Assembly (NCBI RefSeq): GCF_006538165.1
Contig: NZ_BDLU01000028.1
Location: 1-64,000, forward strand
Length of the DNA stretch: 64,000 bases
DNA from: Komagataeibacter diospyri
Lineage (GTDB): Bacteria > Pseudomonadota > Alphaproteobacteria > Acetobacterales > Acetobacteraceae
Direction: 5' to 3'
The notes under the pieces were generated by a model. It made no database searches, was not told where the DNA came from, and saw only the letters and a list, made by a program, of their open reading frames with translations. Position numbers and translations under genes: made by a program. Positions 18,925 to 27,638 of the stretch are shown here, piece after piece (position 1 is the first letter of the stretch; every line of letters begins with the position of its first letter).

Positions 18925-20025
18925 ATGCGTATCCTCTATCTTATTAACAGCCTGAATGGCGGCGGGGCCGAGCGACCATTGCCTGCCGTGATCGGGATGA
19001 TGCGCGCCTGCGGGCACGAGGTCCGGGTCGTGGCGCTGGCGCGCAAGGCCGGCAACGCCGTTGCCTGGCTGGAGGCTGCCGGAATCGATTACCACATCGT
19101 GGATGACCGCGATCCCGCACGCTTCGCATCACTGGGGCAGGTGTTGCGTTATGTCCGCGCCAACCGGCCCGACCTGCTATGGACATCGCTGACCCGCGCG
19201 ACCCTGTATGGTCAGGCCATCGGCAGGATGCTGCGCATTCCCGTGGTCAGCTGGCAGCACAGCGCGTTCCTCAAGCCCGCCAACCGCTTCATGCTGCGCC
19301 GCACCCGTCACCTGAGCGCATTCTGGGTGGCCGATTCCGAATACGTGGCCCGCGTCACCCGCAGCCAGTTGGGCCTGCCACCGGAGCGGATCTGCACATG
19401 GCCGCTGTTCATGGCCGAAGCGGACATACCACCGGCCACGCCATGGGACGGGCAGGGGGACGCGGTCTTTCATGTCGGGTCGCTGGGACGGCTGGAATCG
19501 GAAAAAAACATGCAGCTGCTGGTGCGCGCGATGGGCGTCATCCGCGCCACCCGACCCGATGCACGCATTCACCTGTCGCTGTGTGGCAGCGGGTCGCAGA
19601 TGATGGCGCTGCAGGCGCTGGCGGCCCGGGAGGCTGCGGACGCCATCAGTTTCGAAGGCTTTCAGCCGGACCCGCTGGAATTCTGCCGCAAGCTACATGT
19701 ATATGTACAGCCTTCCCATTTCGAGGGACTGTGCATCGCGGTCCATGAAGCCATGCAGATGGGACTGCCGGTCATCGCCACACCCGTGGGCGCCATTCCC
19801 GACATCATCCGTGACGGGGCCAACGGGTTTCTTCTGGCTGCCTCGACGCCAGAAACCCTTGCCGCACAGATCCTCCACCTTTACGCACGTCCCGACCTGT
19901 GCATGCGGACTGGCAGGGCGGCCCGACACGATATCCTGCAACGGTACGGGCCGGATACGGTCCATGCCATGGCCACTTCCGTCATCCGCCGCGCTGAAGG
20001 GCTGGTGCGCACACGTCGCGGCTGA
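18925..20025 (+). CDS. glycosyltransferase family 4-like protein
   Basis: 366 aa GT-B-fold transferase. The N-terminal domain begins MRILYLINSLNGGGAERPL, the donor loop typical of GT4 enzymes; the C-terminal domain contains HFEGLCIAVHEAMQMGLPVI, the E-x7-E sugar-nucleotide binding motif, followed by PVGAIPDIIRDGANG. Such enzymes add sugars to polysaccharides, lipopolysaccharide or lipids on the cytoplasmic side; the exact acceptor cannot be told. No other polysaccharide genes are adjacent: dnaB follows and the mannitol dehydrogenase gene is divergent. No strong ribosome binding site is visible before ATG 18925. Confidence 0.85.
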   Translation: MRILYLINSLNGGGAERPLPAVIGMMRACGHEVRVVALARKAGNAVAWLEAAGIDYHIVDDRDPARFASLGQVLRYVRANRPDLLWTSLTRATLYGQAIGRMLRIPVVSWQHSAFLKPANRFMLRRTRHLSAFWVADSEYVARVTRSQLGLPPERICTWPLFMAEADIPPATPWDGQGDAVFHVGSLGRLESEKNMQLLVRAMGVIRATRPDARIHLSLCGSGSQMMALQALAAREAADAISFEGFQPDPLEFCRKLHVYVQPSHFEGLCIAVHEAMQMGLPVIATPVGAIPDIIRDGANGFLLAASTPETLAAQILHLYARPDLCMRTGRAARHDILQRYGPDTVHAMATSVIRRAEGLVRTRRG

Positions 20026-20096
20026 CGCGTGCGACGCCCATACGCAGCCCATCATGCCCCTTCCTGTCGCATGGGCGGATCAGGTAGGATGGGCGG

Positions 20097-21614
20097 GTGA
20101 ATACGATCAAGAATCCCCCCTCCGCTGAGTCCGGACAAAAGGACTCGCTCCTTGGCGTCTCGCAACGCCTGCCGCCTGCCAACGTGCAGGCGGAACAGGC
20201 GCTGCTGGGCGCCCTGCTGACCAATAACCGTGCGTATGACCGCGTGTCCGACTTCCTGACCGGCGCGCATTTCGCCAACGAGGTCAATGGCCGCATCTAT
20301 GACGCCATTTCCCGCCGTATCGAAGGCGGGCAACTGGCTGATCCGGTTACGCTGCGGGCCGAATTCGAGAACACCGGCGTCCTGGATTCCGTTGGCGGCA
20401 CGGCGTATCTGGCCAAGCTGCTGACATCCATGGTCGGCATCATAAATGCCGCCGATTACGGGCGCGTGATCCATGATGCGTGGATACGCCGCCAGTTGAT
20501 CGACATCGGGCAGGATGTGGTCAACAACGCCTTTGGCGCACGTCCCGACCTGGATGGTCCCAACCAGATCGCCGCCAGTGAGGAAGCCCTGTTCAAGCTG
20601 GCGACGGAAAAGGGTCAGGATGGCGGCTTCCAGTCCTTTGACCGCGCTCTGGCGGATGCGCTGGAAATTGCGCAGCAGGCCTTCAACCGCAGCGGTGACG
20701 TGGTGGGACTGACCACCGGACTGCGCGACCTGGACAAGAAAACCGGCGGCCTGCACCCGTCCGATCTGCTGATCCTTGCGGGCCGTCCGGCCATGGGCAA
20801 GACAGCCCTTGCCACCAAAATCGCCTTTTCCGCCGCGCGCGCGATCATGGAGGAGATACGCGACGCCCCGCCCGATGCCAAACCCAAGGGATCGGTTGCC
20901 ATCTTTTCACTGGAAATGTCGTCCGAACAGCTGGCCACGCGTATCCTGTCCGAACAGGCCAGCGTATCGGGCGAAAAGATCCGCCGTGGCGACCTGGGAC
21001 AGAAGGAATTCGACCGCTTCGTGCAGGTCAGCCGTGAACTGGCGCAACTGCCGCTGCATATTGACGACACGCCCGCCATCACGCTGTCGGCCATGCGCAC
21101 GCGCTGCCGCCGGCTGGCGCGCACCAAGGGGTTGAGCCTGGTGGTGGTCGATTACCTGCAGCTCATGCGGCCATCGGTGGGGAGCAGGGCGGAAAACCGC
21201 GTGCTGGAAATCTCCATGATCACGCAGGGCCTCAAGGCGCTGGCCAAGGAGCTGTCGGTGCCGGTCATAGCCCTGTCGCAGCTTTCACGTCAGGTGGAGA
21301 GCAGGGAAGACAAGCGTCCCATGCTGTCGGACCTGCGTGAATCGGGATCGATCGAGCAGGACGCCGATGCGGTGATGTTCGTCTATCGTGACCAGTACTA
21401 CCTGCAGCAGCGCCAGCCCAAGGAAACATCCTATGACTCACAGGACAAGTACCACACGGCGATGGAGGAGTGGCAGCGCAAGATGGACCTTGCGCATAAC
21501 CGCGCTGAACTGATTCTGGAAAAACAGCGTCATGGGCCGACAGGGACGGTGCACCTGTTCTTCGAAGGGGAGTTCACGCGTTTTGCCGATCTGGACATGG
21601 TTCACGATGCCTGA
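20097..21614 (+). CDS. dnaB: replicative DNA helicase DnaB
   Basis: 505 aa hexameric fork helicase. The N-terminal domain (about 28-130) begins at PPANVQAEQALLGALL; the RecA-like domain has TTGLRDLDKKTGG, Walker A GRPAMGKT (229-236), IFSLEMSSEQLA, the Walker B block VVVDYLQLM and the DLRESGSIEQDAD motif. A short extra stretch (EEIRDAPPDAKPKG) sits between the Walker A helix and the next strand, as in other Alphaproteobacteria. It starts with GTG at 20097. The sequence has no intein. Confidence 0.96.
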   Translation: MNTIKNPPSAESGQKDSLLGVSQRLPPANVQAEQALLGALLTNNRAYDRVSDFLTGAHFANEVNGRIYDAISRRIEGGQLADPVTLRAEFENTGVLDSVGGTAYLAKLLTSMVGIINAADYGRVIHDAWIRRQLIDIGQDVVNNAFGARPDLDGPNQIAASEEALFKLATEKGQDGGFQSFDRALADALEIAQQAFNRSGDVVGLTTGLRDLDKKTGGLHPSDLLILAGRPAMGKTALATKIAFSAARAIMEEIRDAPPDAKPKGSVAIFSLEMSSEQLATRILSEQASVSGEKIRRGDLGQKEFDRFVQVSRELAQLPLHIDDTPAITLSAMRTRCRRLARTKGLSLVVVDYLQLMRPSVGSRAENRVLEISMITQGLKALAKELSVPVIALSQLSRQVESREDKRPMLSDLRESGSIEQDADAVMFVYRDQYYLQQRQPKETSYDSQDKYHTAMEEWQRKMDLAHNRAELILEKQRHGPTGTVHLFFEGEFTRFADLDMVHDA

Positions 21615-21623
21615 AGCCTGAAT

Positions 21624-21655
21624 GAATAAACGTTTTTGGATGCCGCTTTTTTCAA
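21624..21655 (-). repeat. dispersed A-rich intergenic repeat, copy 3, inverted
   Basis: Read on the minus strand: TTGAAAAAAGCGGCATCC then AAAAACGTTTATTCA. This is the same core as the copies at 5231, 24017 and 56979, 10 bp past the dnaB stop. It opens the 404-bp gap 21615-22018 between dnaB and yifB, which otherwise holds only hairpins (21666-21701 and 21726-21755) and no credible gene. Confidence 0.55.
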
Positions 21656-21725
21656 CGAGGCTGCGTCTGAAACAGCACCTCTCAAAGGCAGGGATTTCAG
21701 ACTGTCTGTTAAGGATCTTACTTAA

Positions 21726-21755
21726 GTGACACGCGATGTGGCCATCGCGTGTCAC
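21726..21755. repeat. perfect 13-bp hairpin between dnaB and yifB
   Basis: GTGACACGCGATG (21726-21738) and CATCGCGTGTCAC (21743-21755) form a perfect 13-bp stem with loop TGGC. A weaker inverted repeat TCTGAAA/TTTCAGA lies at 21666-21701. No U-tract follows, so the element may be a factor-assisted terminator or a protein-binding palindrome. Confidence 0.6.
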
Positions 21756-22018
21756 TGTGCCTTATCCGTCACAGGGATCACAGGTGCCAGATCCTGAATG
21801 ACGTCAACTGGGACCGTGTTGTGCAGGAAAGCGCACAGGGAATGGGATGGACAGGATATGGGGGCGTCAGGCATGTCCCCTCCCGTCCGCACCAAAAAGT
21901 TTTATAAGAAATATTATGCCAACAAAAATAGCCGTGCATTTCCTTGCGCGCCAGAATCTGGCCCGTTCGGCCATGTTCCATAATGGTCAAGCCGTCCGCA
22001 ATCCGGCATCATTACACC

Positions 22019-23530
22019 ATGACTGATACGGCGCTTGCATCCATCTGTGGCTTTGCCTTTTCCGGCATCGAAGCCGTTCCGGTCAAGGTCGAGGTCCAGC
22101 TATCCGTTGGCCTGCCATCATTTCTTGTCGTGGGCCTGCCAGACAAGGCCGTCAATGAATCCCGTGAACGCGTGCGCGCCGCCCTGTCCGCCATGGGGCT
22201 CGCGCTGCCGGCCAAACGGATCGTGGTCAATCTGGTACCCGCCAGCCTGATGAAGGAAGGATCGCATTTCGACCTGCCCATCGCCCTTGCCCTGCTTGGG
22301 GTCATGGGCCTGCTGCCAGGTGACATGGCGCAGCGTTATGCTGCACTGGGTGAACTGTCGCTTGATGGCGGCGTCAATCCCGTATGCGGCGTGCTGCCCG
22401 CCGCCATGACGGCGGCCGGACTGTCGCTGGGACTGATCTGCCCCGCCAGCCAGGGCGTGGAAGCGCGCTGGGCCAGCGAGGATATGAATATCCTCGCCAT
22501 CCGTTCCCTGCCCGAACTGCTGAACCATTTCCGCGGGCAGCAGATCATCGACCCGGTTGAATTGCCTGCGCGCATGAATGAAGGGCTGACCGCCCTGCCC
22601 GACCTTGCCGACATTCGTGGCATGGAAACCGCGCGCCGCGCGCTGGAAATTGCCGCCGCCGGTCGGCATTCGCTGCTGATGGTGGGACCGCCAGGTGCGG
22701 GCAAGTCCATGCTGGCCGCGCGCCTGCCCGGCATCATGCCCGATCTTACCCCCACCGAGATGCTGGAAATCAGCCGGATCCACAGCATTGGCGGCCTGTT
22801 GAAAGATGGGCAGCCCGTCTGCCGTCCCCCTTTTCGTGACCCGCATCATTCCAGCAGTCCCACGGCATTGAGTGGTGGCGGCGCCCGCGCCCGCCCTGGC
22901 GAGGTCAGTCTGGCGCATCGCGGTGTGCTGTTTTTAGATGAACTGCCGGAATTCTCGCGCTCCGCGCTGGAAATCCTGCGCCAGCCCATGGAAACGGGGT
23001 CCATATCCATTGCCCGCGCCGCAGCCCATGTTACCTACCCTGCCCGCTTCCAACTGATCGCGGCGATGAATCCATGCAAATGCGGCTATCTGGGTGATGC
23101 GGCGCAGGAATGCCGCAAGGCCCCGCGTTGTGGCGAGGATTATCAGGCCCGCCTGTCCGGCCCCCTGCTGGACCGTGTGGACATGGCGGTCCATGTCGAA
23201 CCGATGCCCCTGACCCGCATTGCCGAAACCACGGGTGGCGAACCCAGCGCCACCGTTGCCGCACGTGTCAGGGAAGCCGTGGCCCGTCAGCACGACAGAC
23301 AGGGCGAAGCCCGCAATGCCGAAGCCCCGATAGATGATTTCCGCATAACCGCTGCAGCCCGTGATTTTTCGGTGCAGGCATCTGAAAAGATGCATCTTTC
23401 CGCCCGTGGCTTTACCCGTCTTCTGCGTGTGGCGCGGACGATTGCCGACCTGTCCGGCACCGTAGATGTCGAACGTCCCCATATTGCCGAAGCCCTGGCC
23501 TACCGTATCCGCCGTCCGGGTCGAAAATAG
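22019..23530 (+). CDS. comM: YifB/ComM family Mg-chelatase-like AAA ATPase
   Basis: 503 aa protein. The N-terminal Lon-protease-like/ChlI domain starts TDTALASICGFAFSGIEAV and contains LPSFLVVGLPDKAV and LVPASLMKEGSHFDLP. The AAA domain has Walker A GPPGAGKS, FRDPHHSSSPTALSGGG, GVLFLDELPEF and NPCKCGYLGD with its cysteines. ComM-type proteins are helicases that help branch migration during natural transformation; older annotations call them magnesium chelatase subunits, which is wrong. ATG at 22019 is preferred by homology although its ribosome binding site is weak; an in-frame ATG at 21983 would add 12 residues. Confidence 0.93.
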   Translation: MTDTALASICGFAFSGIEAVPVKVEVQLSVGLPSFLVVGLPDKAVNESRERVRAALSAMGLALPAKRIVVNLVPASLMKEGSHFDLPIALALLGVMGLLPGDMAQRYAALGELSLDGGVNPVCGVLPAAMTAAGLSLGLICPASQGVEARWASEDMNILAIRSLPELLNHFRGQQIIDPVELPARMNEGLTALPDLADIRGMETARRALEIAAAGRHSLLMVGPPGAGKSMLAARLPGIMPDLTPTEMLEISRIHSIGGLLKDGQPVCRPPFRDPHHSSSPTALSGGGARARPGEVSLAHRGVLFLDELPEFSRSALEILRQPMETGSISIARAAAHVTYPARFQLIAAMNPCKCGYLGDAAQECRKAPRCGEDYQARLSGPLLDRVDMAVHVEPMPLTRIAETTGGEPSATVAARVREAVARQHDRQGEARNAEAPIDDFRITAAARDFSVQASEKMHLSARGFTRLLRVARTIADLSGTVDVERPHIAEALAYRIRRPGRK

Positions 23531-23552
23531 CCGCCTCTGTATCTTTTCCCCC

Positions 23553-23581
23553 TTGCGCACCATGCCCTGCTGGATTAATAA
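23553..23581 (+). promoter_or_regulatory. candidate promoter of tRNA-Val
   Basis: TTGCGC (23553-23558), 17-bp spacer, TAATAA (23576-23581), about 18 bp ahead of the mature tRNA 5' end. Spacing is ideal and the hexamers are moderate matches to the housekeeping consensus. Confidence 0.45.
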
Positions 23582-23599
23582 GGCCCCACCGAAGCGGAT

Positions 23600-23674
23600 G
23601 GGTGCGTAGCTCAGCGGTAGAGCATCGCCTTCACACGGCGGGGGTCACAGGTTCAATCCCTGTCGCACCCACCA
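23600..23674 (+). tRNA. tRNA-Val (anticodon CAC)
   Basis: A full cloverleaf can be folded by eye. The acceptor stem is GGGTGCG/CGCACCC, the D stem GCTC/GAGC, the anticodon stem TCGCC/GGCGG with loop TTCACAC (anticodon CAC, reading GTG), and the T stem ACAGG/CCTGT with loop TTCAATC. A 3' ACCA is encoded. It is 75 nt with CCA. It lies 69 bp after yifB. Confidence 0.96.
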
Positions 23675-24016
23675 TCCGGTCTCTCTCCTTTCCTAAAGCC
23701 ATCTGTCAGGCAGACCATGTTAGCAAATGGTCCATCCGGTTGACCGGGTACGAACCCGTATCCCCTATGTTGACTGCATGTTCGCTGGCAGATCTGTCAT
23801 ACCGGATTATTCGCGTCTTCCATCGATTCTGATCGGATCACAGGACATTCCAGAACCCTACTGTCAGCCTTCTGCCGTTGTCGTTCCATGGCGGACATGA
23901 ATTGATACGTTAGGTTCATGGCCCGCCTGCCCCTGATGCCTTCCAGACAGATCGCGTATTCAGCACGGGCTGAATTTCGTTAAATTATTGATAGAAATAT
24001 TTTTTTAGAGCTGACT

Positions 24017-24050
24017 TTAAAAAAAGCGTCACCCAAAACTGCTTTATATT
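24017..24050 (+). repeat. dispersed A-rich intergenic repeat, copy 4
   Basis: TTTAAAAAAAGCGTCACCC followed by AAAACTGCTTTATATT, the same core as the copies at 5231 and 56979. It sits in the 460-bp gap 23675-24134 between the tRNA and the 24135-24518 gene, which face each other. I see no gene, promoter or other clear element in the rest of that gap. Confidence 0.55.
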
Positions 24051-24134
24051 TGTAGCCTTTTCAGACAGCCCCGGCGAAAACGCCGGACCTGTTGCTTTCT
24101 GGAGATCCTGTCCGGTTTCCCCGCATCACTTCCG

Positions 24135-24518
24135 TCATGACGGGACATCTTCCAGCGCATCGCGGCATTTGACATAGGACAGCTTGTCCTGGAACAGGAA
24201 CAGCACATAATAATCCAGCGTACGCCGCCGTTTGCGGGTGGGATTGGTATAGAACGGGAAGACGTCAAACGGCCCGTCATAGCCCTCGGGCACCGGGTCA
24301 TGTTCCGTCACGCAACGCACCTGAAACAGGGGTGCATAGACGGTGGCATCCGCATCTGTCCGCCGGACATGAAACAGGTTTTTCCGGAACTTGCGCAGCC
24401 GCTGCGGCAGGACGAATATCATGTTCTGTTCAAGGAAATTCTGCGGCGGATTACGATCGCGCAGGTATTTCATGTCGGCAGGCATGTCACAGAAAAAATT
24501 GGTGTCCTGTACGATCAT
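24135..24518 (-). CDS. hypothetical protein
   Basis: 127 aa, no recognised family. The protein is basic and rich in aromatic residues (for example NFFCD, DVFPFYTNPTRKRRR, LDYYVLFLFQDKL) with no signal peptide or membrane helix. GGAA lies about 16 nt and ACTGG about 5 nt before the ATG, so the ribosome binding site is unclear. Opposite-strand frames here look worse in composition. It follows the 629-aa orphan gene on the same strand after 145 bp and could be its operon partner. Coding status is probable rather than certain. Confidence 0.5.
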   Translation of the reverse strand: MIVQDTNFFCDMPADMKYLRDRNPPQNFLEQNMIFVLPQRLRKFRKNLFHVRRTDADATVYAPLFQVRCVTEHDPVPEGYDGPFDVFPFYTNPTRKRRRTLDYYVLFLFQDKLSYVKCRDALEDVPS

Positions 24519-24663
24519 GGTCCAGTCAGGTTCCCTTCCGGTCAGTTCGCCATGGCAGGCGGATCATCCTCTACTGGCCCGATCCGTGCAGCATGGCACG
24601 GATTTTGGCAACCGGTCTGCCACCCGCATTGTCATATGGAACCGGGCAGGCCATATGTCAGGG

Positions 24664-26553
24664 TCAGAACCCGAACATATGGTCGATTGAAAACCGTCCC
24701 TCCCCCTCCGCCATGCGACCGTGATAGCCAAACAGGCGGCAGGTGGTGTCACGGATGATGACATAGGCACCCTCTCCTGCACGCACCAGCGTGGACAGGC
24801 CAAAGACACGGTGGGGCCATATCTCACGCGAGCCGGACATGGGAATGGCAATTTTTTCGTGTGCGATTACCGTACCATCGGCCGCGTGCAGGTACAGCGA
24901 CGTATCCGAATACGCGCGCCATGTCGCCGAAACGGGATAGATAAGCCTGCAGAAACTGAACGGCTCACATCCCGCCGCCGTCAGGAACAGCCGCGTGCTC
25001 AGCCCCGGGGGCGAGCCGACATAGGACTGCGGCTCCCCCTTATAGGTCATGACCGTATTGAATATGTGCGACCCGAAACTGGTTTCTGATGCGTGACCGG
25101 TCTGCCTGTCCTCATAACGGATCAGGGCATGTAGCCAGCCATCCGCCTGCCCGCCGTCACGGAAATCGTACAGCAGTTCCCCATGACCCGAACCGGTTGC
25201 AAGCGCACTGACATCCAGCGCTACCGCATGGTCACGTGGCAGGCAGCCCATGAAGCGCGACGGGCCAGCCGTCCCCTCTCCATCGAAACAGTCCACCCTT
25301 ACCGGCAGGCTGGTCAGGCTTTCCGCCATGGGTGATGGCAGCAGCAGCGTACGGTAACGCACGGGATCGGGCACCGGGAACGGCAGCAGATAGCCCCGGC
25401 CAAAGAAACGCGGGTCCAGCCGTGCAATGCCCGGATCAGGCTGCAGGTCGGCGCGCTGCACGTTCAGGTGGGCGATGCGTGTGCGGTTGTGCTGCGTGAT
25501 TTCATAACGGGAGCGCACGACATGACCACCGGCACGGAATTCGATCTGTTCAGGCCATGACAGCCCGGGAAAGACGTCGCGCATATGCACGGCCATGGTC
25601 TGGTACGGGGCCAGTTCGGACAGGATGGGTATGTGTGTATCCTGCCCCATGCGGTTAAGCGTCATGCTGCCGGACGGAATGGGCAGGGCATGGCTGTTCT
25701 GGACCCACAGGACCACGTCCTCCCCCTCCGCCGGGGCAGGCAGGTTGGCATAACGGTTGGCGGGCCAGGCATTGGCGTCGTGGGTGACCGACAGGCTGGC
25801 GTTCGTGCCATCCCCACGTGTCTCCAGCGCATATTTGACCACGTCGTGGCCTGCTATGCCCTGCGCATGGATGAACAGTTGCCCGGTAAACTCCGGCAGG
25901 CCGAACCGACTGCGGATATCGGCGCTGTCGATGATGATGGCCTGACCATCGCCCGGCACATCGTAATCCCATGTCTTCAGCACCTGCCCGTCGTGATCGA
26001 ACAGCCGCAGCCACAGCCGCACGGCCCGCGCACCATAACGTGCCCAGTAATTGGCGGTGACCAGACGGGTGGACAGGGCCGCCGTATCCCGGAAAAAGGC
26101 AAGATTGGTGGCGAAGTTCAGCCGGTCCAGATAGTCATGCCCGACCGATAGCATATGCCGGGGCAGGCGTACCGCCTCCAGCGTATGCAGCGCGCCGCCT
26201 TCGGGCAGCAGCCGGGACAGACGGCTTTCCATGACGGCATGGTTGAAATCCAGCGCCCAGACGGTCTTTACCCCACCCTGCGCCATATCCACCACCGGCC
26301 GCAGGGCCATGCCCGCACGCGACTGCCCGACCTTCAGCGAATCATGGGTGTACACCCCTGCCACCGTAATGGGTGCAGGCAGCAGCGCCATGACGGTTTC
26401 CACCATGTCATGCGGATCATAGATCGCAACCGGTCCCGCATCGTGCAGGGACCGGGAAAGGATAGCGAGCTTTTCCGCAGCCAGCGGATGGGTCAGGGCC
26501 TTGTAGGCCATATTGCCGCCTGAACGCGGGTCAAAAGTCCGGATACCTAGCAT
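24664..26553 (-). CDS. large orphan protein, two-domain, unknown function
   Basis: 629 aa soluble protein without signal peptide or membrane segments; no family recognised. Residues about 15-140 look alpha/beta: AILSRSLHDAGPVAIYDPHD, ITVAGVYTHDSLKVGQ and VKTVWALDFNHAVM could be successive strands and helices of a Rossmann-like fold. From about 150 to the end the sequence is beta-rich with repeated aromatic/glycine turns (WLRLFDHDGQVLKTWDYDVP, LWVQNSHALPIPSG, LLYDFRDGGQADGWLHALIR), suggestive of beta-sandwich modules. The start is either 26553 (MLGIRT) or 26511 (MAYKAL). It lies 38 bp downstream of the ELM1-family gene on the same strand, so the two are likely co-transcribed. Confidence 0.75.
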   Translation of the reverse strand: MLGIRTFDPRSGGNMAYKALTHPLAAEKLAILSRSLHDAGPVAIYDPHDMVETVMALLPAPITVAGVYTHDSLKVGQSRAGMALRPVVDMAQGGVKTVWALDFNHAVMESRLSRLLPEGGALHTLEAVRLPRHMLSVGHDYLDRLNFATNLAFFRDTAALSTRLVTANYWARYGARAVRLWLRLFDHDGQVLKTWDYDVPGDGQAIIIDSADIRSRFGLPEFTGQLFIHAQGIAGHDVVKYALETRGDGTNASLSVTHDANAWPANRYANLPAPAEGEDVVLWVQNSHALPIPSGSMTLNRMGQDTHIPILSELAPYQTMAVHMRDVFPGLSWPEQIEFRAGGHVVRSRYEITQHNRTRIAHLNVQRADLQPDPGIARLDPRFFGRGYLLPFPVPDPVRYRTLLLPSPMAESLTSLPVRVDCFDGEGTAGPSRFMGCLPRDHAVALDVSALATGSGHGELLYDFRDGGQADGWLHALIRYEDRQTGHASETSFGSHIFNTVMTYKGEPQSYVGSPPGLSTRLFLTAAGCEPFSFCRLIYPVSATWRAYSDTSLYLHAADGTVIAHEKIAIPMSGSREIWPHRVFGLSTLVRAGEGAYVIIRDTTCRLFGYHGRMAEGEGRFSIDHMFGF

Positions 26554-26591
26554 GTGCCTGTTTTATTCCACTTCTGGCGCAAGCGGGAGAA

Positions 26592-27557
26592 TTATTGTTG
26601 TACCACCGCTGCAAGTCCCAGATAATGCCGTACGGCTTCCGCCGCCATGACGGTATCATCCAATGGTGTGACAGGCCATGTTTCCAGCCGCCCGGCAAAG
26701 GGCCGGATACGACCGGCCTGTGTCAGGTCATGCAGGAAATGCCCGATCCGCCGCGACCGGCCCGGCAGGCTGGCGACCATGACCGGGGCGGATGTCGCCA
26801 CGGCTTCAGAAATCATGGAAACGCTATCCATGGTCACGACAACCACATCAGCACAGGCGAGCAGGCCCATATATGGATTGGGGCCGGTCTGGTCCCATAC
26901 CCACGCATCCGGCCCGGCCAGGGCGCGCTGCAGTGCACCGCATACTTCCGGGTCCGTCCGACGCGATGGCGTCAGCGCAATGCCCACCCGGTCACGCCGC
27001 ATCATGGCGGCCAACTGTGTGGCAAGGGCAGCCCCCTCCGCCCGCCCCAGACGGAAACGACCATTTCCCCCACCAACCAGAACGGCAACCAGCGGGCGCG
27101 GGAGATGGGCCAGGAACGGCGTCCATTCCCGCCGCGCCTGATCCAGCAGCGCAGGTGTTACCCCATGCAGCGCCGTGCGCGTCAGGACGACATTGGGGCC
27201 GGAAATCCGGTCATGGCGATTGGCGATGACCAGATCGAAGCGGGCGGGCGACAGGCGCGGGTTCTGCACCTGTATCACGCGCGCGCCATGCCTGCGCAGC
27301 GCGGCACCTACGGCCCCCCCGCTGCCGCCGATGCTGATGACCGGATGGTCTCGGTAATCCGGGCCAAGGCCAAGCGGCATGATCGCCCGCAAAGGAGCAG
27401 GCCACCATGCGGCGGGGACATGTCGCCATATTCCGCGGGGGACCAGCGCATGCAGGTGGGGATCAAGCCCCGCACGTTGCGCCAGTCCGAAGGTCTGTGA
27501 ACGCATGCCGGCAAGGTCCGCCGCAATCACGGTGGCGGTAGGAATGGAAGCTGCCAT
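26592..27557 (-). CDS. mitochondrial fission ELM1-like family protein
   Basis: 321 aa protein of the ELM1/DUF1022 family, which is widespread in Alphaproteobacteria and gives plant ELM1. Family marks are PVISIGGSGGAVGAALRR, VIQVQNPR, LVIANRHDRISGPNVVLT, VAVLVGGGNGRFRLG and VVVTMDSVSMISEA. The fold resembles GT-B glycosyltransferases; the bacterial role is not established. It is the first gene of a minus-strand pair with the 629-aa orphan and divergent from the DEAD-box helicase gene (81 bp between starts). Confidence 0.85.
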   Translation of the reverse strand: MAASIPTATVIAADLAGMRSQTFGLAQRAGLDPHLHALVPRGIWRHVPAAWWPAPLRAIMPLGLGPDYRDHPVISIGGSGGAVGAALRRHGARVIQVQNPRLSPARFDLVIANRHDRISGPNVVLTRTALHGVTPALLDQARREWTPFLAHLPRPLVAVLVGGGNGRFRLGRAEGAALATQLAAMMRRDRVGIALTPSRRTDPEVCGALQRALAGPDAWVWDQTGPNPYMGLLACADVVVVTMDSVSMISEAVATSAPVMVASLPGRSRRIGHFLHDLTQAGRIRPFAGRLETWPVTPLDDTVMAAEAVRHYLGLAAVVQQ

Positions 27558-27638
27558 ACGTCCATGTGACGGGTCGGGGGCCGGGGCGTCAATGCCCCGC
27601 CCCTTTTGTCAATCGCTCAGGCACGCTAAGTGGCTACA

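Noticed and set aside
23602..23832. 76-residue frame beginning in the tRNA
   Set aside because: The first 24 codons are the tRNA-Val sequence read in frame and are known to give false ORFs; no gene is supported.
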